64,000 bases of DNA from Oribacterium sp. WCC10 (lineage in GTDB: Bacteria; Bacillota; Clostridia; Lachnospirales; Lachnospiraceae), in assembly GCF_900113415.1 (NCBI RefSeq), contig NZ_FOPH01000007.1, forward strand, positions 62,001-126,000. The letters are read 5' to 3'. Made by a program: the position numbers and the translations under genes. This document shows positions 8,262-19,609 of this stretch, piece by piece. Position 1 is the first letter of the stretch. Each line of letters opens with the position of its first letter. Under the pieces are notes generated by a model, which saw only the letters and a program-made list of their open reading frames with translations, made no database searches and had not been told where the DNA came from.

Positions 8262-9419
8262 TCAGAATCTTGTAAATCTTCTAAGTACAGGAACAAGTTC
8301 TTTAAGTGCCTCCATACAAATATCCACCTCTTCTTTTTCATTGAACATACCGAATGAAAATCTGATGGTAGAATCCAAAAGCTCCGGCTTTACGCCTATT
8401 GCCTTCAAAGTTCCGGAAATACCGGGATGATTTGATGAGCATGCCGAACCCGAGCTCACATATATGCCCTTCTCCTCCAATGCATGAAGAAGAACTTCCG
8501 CACGCACCTTCTCAAAAGAAACGGATACGATGTTCGGCGCAGATGCATCTCCTCTCTCGGAATTGACGGTCACTCCGTCAATCTTCGATACCTCATCAAT
8601 GAAGTAGTTCTTTATATCCATGATGTGTGCAATCTTCTCATCATGATTCCTGTATGCGATTTCTGCAGCAAGTCCCATACCTGCTATACCAGGAACATTA
8701 TGGGTTCCTGAACGCATATCTTCCTGCTGTCCGCCACCATAAATCATAGGTTTCAAACGAACCTTTTCATCAACATAAAGAAATCCAATTCCCTTAGGTC
8801 CATGAATCTTATGCCCTGATACAGAGAGCATATCTATGTTCTGCTTCTTTGGACGGATAGTAAGTTTACCGTAAGATTGAATGGCATCTGTATGGAACCA
8901 GGTGTTAGGATTACACTCCTTAACGATTCTGCCTATCTCCTCTACAGGCTCGATGGCACCTATCTCATTATTCACATGCATCACAGACACAAGTATTGTA
9001 TCCGGACGAATAGCCGCTCTCAGCTCATCTAGATTGATATGCCCCTTGCTGTCTACAGGCAGATAAGTTATCTCATATCCAAGTTCCGCCAATGTATCAA
9101 GCGGTTTGTAAACGGCTGCATGCTCCACCTGGGATGATATGATATGTTTTCCCTGCTTACGCTTTGCCAGAGCCGTTCCGAATATTACTGTATTGTTCGA
9201 CTCTGTTCCACCGGAGGTAAATATTATCTCTCTTGGTTTAACCTTAAGAGTTTCTGCCACCTGTTCTCTTGCTGTACGGAAATACTTCTCCGCATCAAAT
9301 CCCTTTATATGCTTTGAGGAAGGATTACCATAATCCTCCTCCATAGTCTTCTTCATCAGCTCTACGACTTCAGGATAAACTCTTGTTGTCGCCGAATTAT
9401 CAAAGTAAATTTCTCTCAT
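8262..9419 (-). CDS. Cysteine desulfurase (NifS/IscS class)
   Basis: PLP enzyme taking sulfur from cysteine to give a protein persulfide for thiolation and Fe-S assembly. It starts MREIYFDNSATT. The PLP lysine lies in SVSGHKIHGPKGIGFLY, and the mobile catalytic Cys loop is SSGSACSSNHPG near residue 330. The 385-residue length is typical of the NifZ-like enzymes that partner ThiI. In many Firmicutes this gene immediately precedes thiI; here thiI is on the opposite strand beyond prmA, so a dedicated pairing is inference. A conserved intergenic motif lies about 60 nt upstream (9474-9503). Confidence 0.93.
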   Translation of the reverse strand: MREIYFDNSATTRVYPEVVELMKKTMEEDYGNPSSKHIKGFDAEKYFRTAREQVAETLKVKPREIIFTSGGTESNNTVIFGTALAKRKQGKHIISSQVEHAAVYKPLDTLAELGYEITYLPVDSKGHINLDELRAAIRPDTILVSVMHVNNEIGAIEPVEEIGRIVKECNPNTWFHTDAIQSYGKLTIRPKKQNIDMLSVSGHKIHGPKGIGFLYVDEKVRLKPMIYGGGQQEDMRSGTHNVPGIAGMGLAAEIAYRNHDEKIAHIMDIKNYFIDEVSKIDGVTVNSERGDASAPNIVSVSFEKVRAEVLLHALEEKGIYVSSGSACSSNHPGISGTLKAIGVKPELLDSTIRFSFGMFNEKEEVDICMEALKELVPVLRRFTRF

Positions 9420-9473
9420 TTTAGTCCTGTTCTATCACCCGTACCGGTGAAATCCGTTTAATGAATTATATTA

Positions 9474-9503
9474 TGACGTGAGTGTCAGATGTATTTGCCA
9501 CCC
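9474..9503 (+). repeat. Copy 1 of the GTATTTGCC intergenic motif
   Basis: Contains GTCAGATGTATTTGCCACC. It shares its GTCA-n-GTATTTGCC-RC core with copies at 37331-37358 and 38082-38114. It lies between rsmE and nifS. Confidence 0.5.
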
Positions 9504-9510
9504 GGAATCT

Positions 9511-10323
9511 CTACTTTGTATCCTGGTCAGCTTTTGCCTCCAGCATCAACATCAATACCGAAAGACTTGTTATAGCTGCTGTCTCAGTTCTAAGTATTCT
9601 CTTTCCAAGCGTAACAGGCTCTATACCATGCTGAAGTGCATCTTCAATCTCTCCATCGGTAAAGCCACCCTCAGGTCCGATAAATACAGCTATCTTTCCA
9701 TGTTCAGGAAGCTTATTCAGTTCTTCCATGGTATGTTTAATGTTTTTGGCATTCTCATAAGGAATAAGCTTAAGATCAAAATCCTTCACATATTCCATAG
9801 CCGCCTTCCACTTCATCACAGGCATAACCTCAGGAATAATGGAACGTTTTGACTGCTTGGCAGCAGCCTCTGCTATAGCCTGCCAACGGTCTGTTTTCTT
9901 CTGTTGCCTTTTATCATCAAGCTTTATGACTGTATTTTTTGAATCAAGGGGGATAACAGCATGTGCCCCAAGTTCCACTGCCTTCTGTATGATGAGTTCC
10001 ATCTTGTCCTGCTTCGGAAGTCCCTGAAAAAGATATATATCTGCCGGAAGCTCATGTATCTCTTCAACAAAATTGATATGAAGAACCACTTCAGGTTCCG
10101 TAACAGACATATCTCCCGATTCCCGTGCCTCTTTAATATAGTTCTCATCATGAATCGTGATAACATCACACTCGTAATCCGTCCCCTCTCCATCGGAGAT
10201 AAGTATTTTTTCGCCTACCCTCACCCTGAGAACATTCTTTAAATGATTGTAATTGTCACCCGTAAGAAAAACCTTGCGACTATCTGAATCAATATTGGAT
10301 CTTTCAACAAAAAAATGATGCAT
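9511..10323 (-). CDS. rsmE: 16S rRNA m3U1498 methyltransferase RsmE
   Basis: SPOUT-class methyltransferase modifying U1498 of 16S rRNA. The N-terminal PUA-like domain starts MHHFFVERSNI, with HLKNVLRVRVGEKI. The C-terminal knot region has the signatures LFQGLPKQDKMELIIQKAVELGA, FIGPEGGFTDGEIE and LGKRILRTETAA. The 270-residue length is normal for the family. The 5' flank carries a full copy of the dispersed double-hairpin repeat (10350-10483). Confidence 0.95.
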   Translation of the reverse strand: MHHFFVERSNIDSDSRKVFLTGDNYNHLKNVLRVRVGEKILISDGEGTDYECDVITIHDENYIKEARESGDMSVTEPEVVLHINFVEEIHELPADIYLFQGLPKQDKMELIIQKAVELGAHAVIPLDSKNTVIKLDDKRQQKKTDRWQAIAEAAAKQSKRSIIPEVMPVMKWKAAMEYVKDFDLKLIPYENAKNIKHTMEELNKLPEHGKIAVFIGPEGGFTDGEIEDALQHGIEPVTLGKRILRTETAAITSLSVLMLMLEAKADQDTK

Positions 10324-10349
10324 AACGACCTGCTTTCACTATGATTTCC

Positions 10350-10483
10350 AAGAAAACACTGATTATATCAGTGTTTCCTCAGAGACTTCGGCGTCGGGGC
10401 ACGGATTTTTAAAAGGAATTGATGTTTCGCAACGAAAAATCCGGCCAGGAAAACGTTTTAATCAGCGTTTCCCTAAGTAAAAC
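10350..10483 (+). repeat. Double-hairpin intergenic repeat, copy A
   Basis: A left hairpin (AAACACTGAT-tat-ATCAGTGTTT at about 10354-10376), a central block with CGGCGTCGGGGCACGG, then a right hairpin (GGAAAACG...GCGTTTCC, 10448-10472). It is clearly homologous to copy B (32798-32933) and to the inverted copy C (15876-15966). The central block is the best conserved part. Confidence 0.85.
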
Positions 10484-10634
10484 TTTCGCTATTATAACAA
10501 TAATCATTAAAAAGTAAAACTGAATATTCAATTGAAAACAATCTTTCCATTTCAGAAAAAGAACAATCCTGCGGGTTCGCCCGCCTATCGTAATCTGCAA
10601 CGGCATGCCTATATTCAATCCTGTTACAAAACAA

Positions 10635-10667
10635 AAACGCCGGAGATTTCTCTCCGACGTTTAAACA
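10635..10667 (-). terminator. Intrinsic terminator after dnaJ
   Basis: An 11-bp stem (10636-10646 with 10651-10661, one G-U on the minus RNA), with TTTTTGTTTTG following on the minus strand. It lies about 150 nt past the dnaJ stop. The sequence between it and dnaJ is AT-rich with no gene. Confidence 0.85.
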
Positions 10668-10814
10668 TCGTTATTTACCGGGTTATCTGCATATCCATGC
10701 TCATTATCTTCAATGCACATACATATATATAAACATATATCGTACTTCAATTAACTGTACTTTATTCTGATATAGAAACCTATAAATACTCCATATTCAC
10801 CGGTTCAGATTATT

Positions 10815-11936
10815 TCAGATTTCTACAGTCTCTCCGCACGCCTCTGCATATGCCTTGAGAGCTTCCTTCTGCTTCTTGTTGAGAGATGAAGGAATGTTTA
10901 CAACTATAGTAACGTACTGATCACCGCGAACGTTTGGATTGTTAAGACTTGGAACACCCTTTCCACGAAGTCTGGTTTTGGTGTCAGACTGAGTTCCCGG
11001 CTTGATAGTAAGTTCCACATCACCATCCACTGTACGGATAACCTTCTTTCCGCCAAGAGCCGCTGTTGCAAAGCTTATCTCTTCGGTTGAGTAGATATTT
11101 GTACCCTGACGCTTAAAGAACGGATGCTGAGAAACAGCTATATCAACAAGCAGATCTCCTCTTGGACCGCCGTTGGTTCCCGGATCTCCGCCTCCTGAAC
11201 GACGCAGTGTCTGACCATCATCGATGCCTGCCGGAATAGTGATCTCAATATTCTTCTGAGTTGTGATATATCCTTCACCGCGACAGTCAGGACACTTCTC
11301 CTTGACGATCTTTCCGCTGCCCTGACAGTCAGGACAAGTTGTAACCTGCTGAATAGTACCAAACATACTCTGGCGTGTCATAACAACCTGACCACGGCCT
11401 CCGCATCTTGAACATGTCTCCGGCTGAGTGCCCGGCTTCGCACCCGTACCGTTACACTTTGAGCACTCATCCTTATAACGGATCTTGACTGTCTTTTTAC
11501 ATCCCTTGATAGCCTCATCAAAAGTGATACGTACTCCTGTACGGATAGACTGACCACGGGTTGCCTGATTAGCCGCTCCTCCGTAGGAAGAGAATCCTCC
11601 TCTGCTTCCGCCGAATCCGAAAATGTCTCCGAAGATGTCAGAGAAATCCATGCCTCCGAAATCAAATCCGCCAAAGCCACTGCTCTGACCGGCTGCCGAG
11701 TTCGGATCAAATGCAGCATGGCCGTAAGTATCATATGCCTTTCTCTTCTGCTCATCTGAAAGTACCGCATAAGCCTCATTCGCCTCACGGAACTTCTCTG
11801 CCGCAGCATTGTCTCCCGGATTTGCATCAGGATGATACTTCTTTGCAAGCTTACGGAAAGCCCTCTTTATGGTTGCATCATCAGCATTTTTATCTACGCC
11901 GAGAACCTCATAATAGTCTCGCTTCTGTTCTGCCAT
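10815..11936 (-). CDS. dnaJ: Chaperone protein DnaJ
   Basis: Class A J-protein co-chaperone of DnaK. It has a J domain with HPD ([10 protein letters not shown]), a Gly/Phe-rich region from about residue 70 ([20 protein letters not shown]), and a zinc-binding domain with four CxxCxGxG-type repeats ([32 protein letters not shown]). A C-terminal substrate domain ends the protein. The 373-residue length is normal. It is the last gene of the hrcA-grpE-dnaK-dnaJ operon, separated from dnaK by 116 nt that hold a GC-rich hairpin. Confidence 0.98.
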   Translation of the reverse strand: MAEQKRDYYEVLGVDKNADDATIKRAFRKLAKKYHPDANPGDNAAAEKFREANEAYAVLSDEQKRKAYDTYGHAAFDPNSAAGQSSGFGGFDFGGMDFSDIFGDIFGFGGSRGGFSSYGGAANQATRGQSIRTGVRITFDEAIKGCKKTVKIRYKDECSKCNGTGAKPGTQPETCSRCGGRGQVVMTRQSMFGTIQQVTTCPDCQGSGKIVKEKCPDCRGEGYITTQKNIEITIPAGIDDGQTLRRSGGGDPGTNGGPRGDLLVDIAVSQHPFFKRQGTNIYSTEEISFATAALGGKKVIRTVDGDVELTIKPGTQSDTKTRLRGKGVPSLNNPNVRGDQYVTIVVNIPSSLNKKQKEALKAYAEACGETVEI

Positions 11937-11983
11937 TTTTATCTCCTAACAAACGGATCATGGTTCTCCATAATCCACATTTT

Positions 11984-12008
11984 GCCCCCGGCGCACTGCG
12001 CCGGAGGC
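11984..12008 (-). promoter_or_regulatory. GC-rich intercistronic hairpin between dnaK and dnaJ
   Basis: An 11-bp stem (11984-11994 with 11998-12008, one G-U on the minus RNA) with a 3-nt loop. It is not followed by a T-run on the minus strand, so it more likely sets mRNA stability or reduces dnaJ relative to dnaK than stops transcription outright. Confidence 0.65.
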
Positions 12009-12052
12009 TTTATGAATGATACTCTGCACCCTGTCGGATGTAAAGACTTTAA

Positions 12053-13948
<1,896 letters not shown>

Positions 13949-14563
13949 CTATTTCTTTACCTTGACCATGCTGTGTCTTACGACCTGGTCCTTATATGTA
14001 TATCCCTTCTGAAGGTCCTGAGTGATGGTGTCTTCCTCAACATCGCTCTCTGTATCTGTCATAACGGCATTGTGAAGAGATGGATCAAACTTCTCCCCCT
14101 CTGCCTTTATAGCCTTAACCTGAAGGTCTTCGAACATCTTTTGGATCTGCTTGTAGATGCCCTGAACGCCCTTTGTAAAAGCATCCTCCTCATCTTCCTT
14201 CTCTACGGTTCCAAGTGCTCTTTCAAAATTGTCAACTACAGGAAGCAGCTTCTCAATAACATCCCGTGCGCCAAAATCAAAATTCTGGATTTTTTCTTTT
14301 TCGGTACGCTTACGGAAGTTATCAAATTCAGCATAAAGTCTTGTGTACTTATCCTTCCAGTCAGCAATCTCTGCTTCATACTTTTTCTTGAGCTTCTCTG
14401 TATCGTCATCAGCCGCATCCGCTTCCTCTGAAGTTTCCCCAGCCTCACTTGCCTCTGCTTCTTTTTCGTCTGCAGGCTCTGTCTTTACTTCCTCAGCTTT
14501 GCCTGCTGTAGTCTCTTCAGTACCCTGCTCTTCGGAAGACTGCTTTAATTCCTCGTCTTTCAA
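13949..14563 (-). CDS. grpE: Nucleotide exchange factor GrpE
   Basis: Releases ADP from DnaK. A long acidic, Glu-rich N-terminal tail of about 75 residues precedes the coiled-coil (KLKKKYEAEIADWKDKYTRLYAEFDNFRKRTEKE). The beta domain ends with the family signature LQKGYTYKDQVVRHSMVKV. At 204 residues it is typical of Clostridia. It lies between hrcA (104 nt) and dnaK (24 nt) in the same operon. Confidence 0.97.
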   Translation of the reverse strand: MKDEELKQSSEEQGTEETTAGKAEEVKTEPADEKEAEASEAGETSEEADAADDDTEKLKKKYEAEIADWKDKYTRLYAEFDNFRKRTEKEKIQNFDFGARDVIEKLLPVVDNFERALGTVEKEDEEDAFTKGVQGIYKQIQKMFEDLQVKAIKAEGEKFDPSLHNAVMTDTESDVEEDTITQDLQKGYTYKDQVVRHSMVKVKK

Positions 14564-14667
14564 GATAACCTCCTGTTTTCAACTGCTAAAATGCAAATCT
14601 CTCCGGATCACTCCGGTCTCTGCATCAAAACTATATGATTCAGCTGCATACACAGCCAAAATTGCAA

Positions 14668-15699
14668 CTATTGAAATGCCTGATCCATCTCATTCTGTAT
14701 CTTGCTCAGAATTTCAAGCACTTTTTCATAATCCATACGCTTAGGACCTATGACTCCGATCGTTCCCTTCAGTCCGTTACCAAGCTCATAGCTTGCAGTG
14801 ACCACCGAACAATCTGCCATATTCTGAAGAGGTGATTCATCTCCTATATATACCTGAATCGCTTTCTTACCATCTCCCTGCTCCTGACTTCCCTTTACAA
14901 GAGCTGCCAGCTCATCCTTTGTCTCAAATGCACTTATAAGCTTTGATGCATTGTCCGACTCAGAGAGTTCAGGATACTTGAAAATGTTTGTGGCTCCCGA
15001 AGTATATATCTGAGAATCGCCAAACTTGATATCCAGAACATTTACTATGCTGGCCACTATAGCCTTGATAGTCTCCTTATAACCGGTTCTGGCCAGAAGC
15101 TGTGCCAATCGGCCTTCTGTGATATCCTCAACACTTAGTCCGTTAAGCTCATCATTTAGCAGCATGTTAATACTCAGAACCCTGTTGAAATCAAGTTCCT
15201 CAGATCCGTCCAGCATAACTGTAGCAGTTTTTACAATGTTTCCCTGCATCATGATAACCAGAAGTAGTCTTCTGGAATCCACCAGAGATGTCTGAATGAA
15301 CTTGATCTTGTTCGTCCTTATGGACGGCCCGGTCACAACCGCTGCATAGTTCGTATTTTCCGCAAGATTCTTTACCAGCGTTTTCAGCGTGGTCTCAAGA
15401 CGATCCACCTTTTCGAACATCTCAGTCTTTACATCTTCTATCTCATGCTGATGTGTTTCCATCAGCTGATCAACATAAAAACGATAGCCCTTATCGCTTG
15501 GTATACGGCCTGCAGATGTATGAGGCTGTACAATGTAGCCCATCTCCTCCAGATCGCTCATCTCATTTCTTATGGTGGCAGAACTAAGATTTAACCCGGA
15601 ATACTTACTTATGGTTCTCGAGCCAACCGGTTCTCCGGTCTCAAGATAATTTTTAATTATGGTGGTAAGTATAACAACCTTACGTTGATCCAGCTCCAT
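14668..15699 (-). CDS. hrcA: Heat-inducible transcription repressor HrcA
   Basis: Repressor that binds CIRCE and shuts off the hrcA-grpE-dnaK-dnaJ operon at normal temperature. The N-terminal winged helix has LDQRKVVILTTIIKNYLETGEPVGSRTISKY and SSATIRNEMSDLEEMGY. A GAF-like dimerisation domain follows, and the late RMDYEKVLEILSKI motif is present. AAAGGAGG lies 8 nt before the ATG at 15699; a longer frame exists but would start inside the CIRCE region. The length is 343 residues. Confidence 0.97.
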   Translation of the reverse strand: MELDQRKVVILTTIIKNYLETGEPVGSRTISKYSGLNLSSATIRNEMSDLEEMGYIVQPHTSAGRIPSDKGYRFYVDQLMETHQHEIEDVKTEMFEKVDRLETTLKTLVKNLAENTNYAAVVTGPSIRTNKIKFIQTSLVDSRRLLLVIMMQGNIVKTATVMLDGSEELDFNRVLSINMLLNDELNGLSVEDITEGRLAQLLARTGYKETIKAIVASIVNVLDIKFGDSQIYTSGATNIFKYPELSESDNASKLISAFETKDELAALVKGSQEQGDGKKAIQVYIGDESPLQNMADCSVVTASYELGNGLKGTIGVIGPKRMDYEKVLEILSKIQNEMDQAFQ

Positions 15700-15725
15700 C
15701 TGTCCGCCTCCTTTGCTTTTATCTG

Positions 15726-15752
15726 TTAGCACTCAAAAATATGGAGTGCTAA
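15726..15752 (-). promoter_or_regulatory. CIRCE operator of the hrcA operon
   Basis: Exact consensus inverted repeat TTAGCACTC-N9-GAGTGCTAA, located between the promoter and the hrcA start. Confidence 0.98.
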
Positions 15753-15764
15753 CATCTGAGAGTT

Positions 15765-15793
15765 ATAATACTCGCCTTACAATTTTATGTCAA
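15765..15793 (-). promoter_or_regulatory. Sigma-A promoter of the hrcA-grpE-dnaK-dnaJ operon
   Basis: Minus-strand -35 TTGACA (15788-15793), 17-nt spacer and -10 TATTAT (15765-15770). CIRCE begins 12 nt downstream of the -10, covering the start point. Confidence 0.88.
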
Positions 15794-15875
15794 GAGATTT
15801 AGTTAAAGCGAATTGTGAAATAAGCATGAAAAAAACGAAGCCGCATTTCTGCAACTCCGCTTAATTATGTCTTAT

Positions 15876-15966
15876 CAGGAAAACGCTTATTAAAATGTTT
15901 CCCTGCCTGGATTAAAGCATCAACTTCCTATGAAGATCCGTGCCCCGACGCCGTAGGCTCTAAGGA
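15876..15966 (-). repeat. Double-hairpin intergenic repeat, copy C (inverted, slightly shortened)
   Basis: Read on the minus strand it gives CTACGGCGTCGGGGCACGG, then AGTTGATGC, then a right hairpin-like GGGAAAC...GCGTTTTCC. It matches copies A and B with about 9 nt deleted in the middle and a worn left hairpin. It lies between the hrcA promoter and the 3D-domain gene. Confidence 0.75.
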
Positions 15967-16082
15967 TAATCCGGTCACTCCCGATACATCGATCCTGATC
16001 AGAAAAGAGAACAGAACCGAATCCAAAGAATCTCCATTTCAGTTTCAAATATCGGCAAATTGTTTATATCAAGTGTGAAAGA

Positions 16083-16652
16083 TCAGGTCGCAGGTACTGC
16101 TATGTACACATCAAGATAGCGGTATCCAAGATTTGTCACCCCGGCAGCCTCTCCATATGTATCGTAATATATATCAATCATATTGCCGACTACTCCGCTG
16201 CCTATATCCTCAACCGTGTATACAGTGTTGTTTATAAACACCTTAGTCCCCAATGGGAGTACAGAAGTATCCGCGGCAATGGTATGATCCGCAACAGTAT
16301 ATGCTCCCGAATATGTAACACCGGCCCCGTAATATCCTGTAAGTTTGAACTTGCCAAGACATGCGCCTCTCACATAATGTGTTGACTCCTCTGTAACTTT
16401 GGTTCCTATGGGAGTTTCTCCGGGACGTGCGGCTAAAGCTGCTGCCATGGCCTGTTCCAATGCAAGCTCTGCCTGCATCTCTGCATCCAGACTTTCATCC
16501 GAAGACTCTTCCAAAGTATAACCGGTAACCTGTGAAGTATCGTTCCAGGCTGTACCCGTTGGACCGACCCCTTCAGCTGCAAAAGCAGAAGCTGAAACAA
16601 CAACAGCCATGATAAACGCAGCTGCTATCGTCTTTAATTCTGCTGACTTCAT
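16083..16652 (-). CDS. Secreted 3D-domain protein
   Basis: A 189-residue exported protein with a signal peptide (MKSAELKTIAAAFIMAVVVS then ASAFAAE). A polar Glu/Ala-rich linker leads to a C-terminal 3D domain of about 80 residues. The three Asp that name the domain are visible in IAADTSVLPLGTKV, YTVEDIGSGVVG and NMIDIYYDT. This domain is a double-psi beta barrel related to MltA and expansins and is usually tied to cell-wall lytic transglycosylase or resuscitation-factor activity. AGGAGG before the ATG at 16652 decides the start. No other wall domain is present. Confidence 0.88.
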   Translation of the reverse strand: MKSAELKTIAAAFIMAVVVSASAFAAEGVGPTGTAWNDTSQVTGYTLEESSDESLDAEMQAELALEQAMAAALAARPGETPIGTKVTEESTHYVRGACLGKFKLTGYYGAGVTYSGAYTVADHTIAADTSVLPLGTKVFINNTVYTVEDIGSGVVGNMIDIYYDTYGEAAGVTNLGYRYLDVYIAVPAT

Positions 16653-16831
16653 AAATAAGTTCCTCCTGATATTTACATAAACATCCATCGAATAAAAGGA
16701 TGTCAGGATGAGCACTTATGTACTCATCTGTCAACATATAATTCGCAGTTATATCAAGACCTTAATACACTTGCTTTTGGGGGTCAACTTACTTTTTTAT
16801 AACCAAATTATAATATTATGCTTTATTTTTC

Positions 16832-17848
16832 TTAAACCGTAAGAAGTAATTCCACCGCTATACGGTCAGAAAGATTGCCGCTTTTTATGGCTTCATCATA
16901 GTCAAGAGACCTTGAAATATAAGCTTCCAGGCTCTCCAGCGTATAATGTTTAGCCTGATTCTGAAGCTTTCCGAGTATCCATGGAGAAACACCCACAAAC
17001 TTTGCAGCCTCCTGCCCCGTCATACCCTTTGTCACCGATTCCTTTGTAAGCAGAAGCTGATTGAAATTACGTCTCATAAGGCTGAGAATCTTCATCGGCG
17101 CTTCCTGAAGAGTGAGGAGATCTGCATAATATTTCAGCGCCTTTTCCGTATTTCCAAGACTCATCTCAGTTATCATGTCAAAGACCCTGTCTTCAACATT
17201 TTGAGAACATATAGTCTCCACATCCTCATCTTCTATGATTTCCCGCTCCCCTGTGTAAGCTATCAACTTCTCAAGTTCCGATGCAATGTTATCCATGCTG
17301 GTCCCAGCCTTCATAAGTACCAGGTCCATCGTAGAACTTCTGATCTTCTTCCCTGCATTTGTGAGATAACGCGCCGCCCATCTGCCAAGCTGTCCATGAT
17401 CCTGTTCCCCAACTTCACATGCAAATCCGTTTTTCTGTATGATCTTATACAGTTTTCCTCTCTTATCCGCAGTATCTTCTATAAACATGAGATGCGCAGT
17501 GTCAGGATAATGTTCTATATCCTCAAGAAATTTGACCAGCTTCTCAGGAGGAGTCTTCTTAAACCACTGACTGTCTGAAACAATGACAAGTCTTCCGTTA
17601 TTCTCGCCAAATGTAAAAGGAATTGTATTCAAAAGATCAATAAGTTCGTCAACATCCGGAGCTCCGTCAAAATAGGTATACGCCATTCCTTCTTCTCCGC
17701 CAAAGGCTTTTCTGAAGGCTTTCTTATATGACAGCTTAAGATACTCTTCAGATCCGTACATAAGATAATATGGTTTATAATCACCGCTCTTCAGATCCTG
17801 ACTCAGTTTCAGATATTCACTGTACGTTTCCTTTTTATTAAATGCCAT
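16832..17848 (-). CDS. holA: DNA polymerase III delta subunit (HolA)
   Basis: Clamp-loader delta subunit that opens the beta sliding clamp. Features are PYYLMYGSEEYLKLSYKKAF near the N-terminus, an AAA-like region without a Walker A motif, and the C-terminal collar domain (DRVFDMITEMSLGNTEKALKYYADLL, LSLMRRNFNQLL). The 338-residue length is right for the family. An open extension to 17965 exists, but GGAG before the ATG at 17848 and the conserved N-terminus favour the shorter form. It is normally next to comEC and rpsT; here putP, tetR, hemW, ilvE and lepA intervene. Confidence 0.93.
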   Translation of the reverse strand: MAFNKKETYSEYLKLSQDLKSGDYKPYYLMYGSEEYLKLSYKKAFRKAFGGEEGMAYTYFDGAPDVDELIDLLNTIPFTFGENNGRLVIVSDSQWFKKTPPEKLVKFLEDIEHYPDTAHLMFIEDTADKRGKLYKIIQKNGFACEVGEQDHGQLGRWAARYLTNAGKKIRSSTMDLVLMKAGTSMDNIASELEKLIAYTGEREIIEDEDVETICSQNVEDRVFDMITEMSLGNTEKALKYYADLLTLQEAPMKILSLMRRNFNQLLLTKESVTKGMTGQEAAKFVGVSPWILGKLQNQAKHYTLESLEAYISRSLDYDEAIKSGNLSDRIAVELLLTV

Positions 17849-17889
17849 GTATAACTCCACTCGTAAAAATTTAAAGACATTATAACAAA

Positions 17890-17926
17890 ATAAACCGGGC
17901 ATAGGAAGAATCCCTGTGCCCGGTAA
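17890..17926 (-). terminator. Intrinsic terminator after the PutP-like gene
   Basis: A 12-bp stem (17894-17905 with 17913-17924, one G-U on the minus RNA), followed by TTTATTTTG on the minus strand. Confidence 0.88.
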
Positions 17927-18004
17927 AAATCTTAACACTATTCTGAATATTGCGTAATAAACCATTCTGCCCGCAATATCATGTACTCATATCATTTTCC
18001 AAAG

Positions 18005-19609
18005 TCAGATATTGGTAGATACTTCCTGACCTGCCTCAACATAATCGAATGCGGCATTACCTTTCATCCTGCATCTTGCTGCCACTTCATCAAATGTTGC
18101 CTGAATCTCCTTTGACGGAGCAAAAGTAAGCAAAGATACAACTACATTAACAATAAGAGCAACTACAAATGCAGGAAGAAGTTCATAGATGGCAAATGCT
18201 CCGCCCATAGGTGCAACCAGGAACTTCCATACGAAAACCATAAGTCCTCCGGCGAACATTCCGGCTGTTGCACCGCCTCTTGAACTTCTCTTCCAGAAAA
18301 GAGCAAGAAGCATAACCGGTCCGAACGCAGCTCCAAAACCTGCCCATGCAAATGAAACCACTCTGAACACACTGCTGTCAGGATTCCATGCAAGGAATAC
18401 AGCTATGATAGCAATCGCAACAACTGTACCTCTCGCTATAAGCATTGAAGTTTTGTTATCAAGCTTGATCTTAAGGAAATCACGAAGAAGATCCTCTGAC
18501 ATACTGCTGGCTGCTGCAAGAAGCTGGGAATCTGCTGTTGACATGGTTGCCGCAAGGATTCCTGCCATGATGATGCCGGATACTATAGAAAAAAGAACTC
18601 CATTACGACTCATTAAATCAGACAATCTGATGATGATAGTCTCTGATTCCGAACTTGCAGTAAGAAAATCTATCTTTCCTGCCACAGAAACGCTGTAACC
18701 GATTATTCCGATAAGAACTGCAACTGCCATAGAAACAAGAGCCCATACAGATGCGATTCGTCTTGAAACCTTTATCTCCTCCGGATCACGTATAGCCATA
18801 AACCTGAGAAGAATGTGCGGCATTCCGAAATACCCAAGTCCCCAGGCAAGTGTGGAAATAACAGAAAGTCCTCCGAAGCTTGCAGCGCTTCCTGTAGCTG
18901 CATCATAACCCTTTGACAGATCAAGGTATCCCGGAAGAGCCTTTGCATTCTCAACTACTGTATGAATACCACCGGCCTGAGATATGCCAAAGAAAATGAT
19001 GATAACCAATGCTACAGACATGACAACTGACTGGATAAGATCTGTTGTGGAAACAGCCATAAATCCGCCCATAACTGTATACCCTATGATAACCGCCGCT
19101 CCGAGAACCATGGATACGTGATAATCCCATCCAAAAAGGCTGTTGAACAGTGTGCCTACCGCCTTGAATCCCGATGCTGTATAAGGGATAAAGAAAATCA
19201 GTATAACCACAGCAGCAAGACATGAAAGTGTGCGCTTTCTGTCATCATATCTTCTTGAAAAGAAATCCGGAACCGTATTTGCACCTATCTTTTCAGAATA
19301 AACACGAAGTCTCTTGGCAACCAGCAGAAAATTCAGGTATGTTCCTGCTGCAAGGCCGATAACAGTCCAGCCTACCTCTGCAACACCTGCAAGATAAGCA
19401 AGTCCCGGAAGTCCCATAAGTAGATATGAACTCATATCTGAAGCCTCCGCACTCATGGCTGTAACTATAGGATTCAACCCACGACCTCCAAGATAAAAAT
19501 TCTCGGTATCAGCAGAACTTCCCTTTCGGCTGTAATAAACACCGATAAGAATCGTAACACCGAGATAAGCAATGATAGCCATTAAAACGCAAATACTTGT
19601 ACCAGACAT
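18005..19609 (-). CDS. putP: Sodium/proline-type symporter (SSS family)
   Basis: A 534-residue integral membrane protein of the solute:sodium symporter family, about 13 membrane segments. Visible PutP-like signatures are YLGGRGLNPIVTAMSAEASDMSSYLLMGLPG (sodium and substrate region), MGGFMAVSTTDLIQS and SRRIASVWALVSMAVAVLIG. The close match to PutP suggests sodium-coupled proline uptake, but substrate cannot be proved from sequence. It has GGAGGAG just before the ATG and a strong terminator after it. An inverted repeat and repeated TAGACTA words lie in its promoter region. Confidence 0.88.
   Translation of the reverse strand: MSGTSICVLMAIIAYLGVTILIGVYYSRKGSSADTENFYLGGRGLNPIVTAMSAEASDMSSYLLMGLPGLAYLAGVAEVGWTVIGLAAGTYLNFLLVAKRLRVYSEKIGANTVPDFFSRRYDDRKRTLSCLAAVVILIFFIPYTASGFKAVGTLFNSLFGWDYHVSMVLGAAVIIGYTVMGGFMAVSTTDLIQSVVMSVALVIIIFFGISQAGGIHTVVENAKALPGYLDLSKGYDAATGSAASFGGLSVISTLAWGLGYFGMPHILLRFMAIRDPEEIKVSRRIASVWALVSMAVAVLIGIIGYSVSVAGKIDFLTASSESETIIIRLSDLMSRNGVLFSIVSGIIMAGILAATMSTADSQLLAAASSMSEDLLRDFLKIKLDNKTSMLIARGTVVAIAIIAVFLAWNPDSSVFRVVSFAWAGFGAAFGPVMLLALFWKRSSRGGATAGMFAGGLMVFVWKFLVAPMGGAFAIYELLPAFVVALIVNVVVSLLTFAPSKEIQATFDEVAARCRMKGNAAFDYVEAGQEVSTNI

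Noticed and set aside
15838-15870. Possible terminator just before repeat copy C
   Set aside because: Only a weak, interrupted stem (GCCGCA/TGC) without a proper T-run could be formed.
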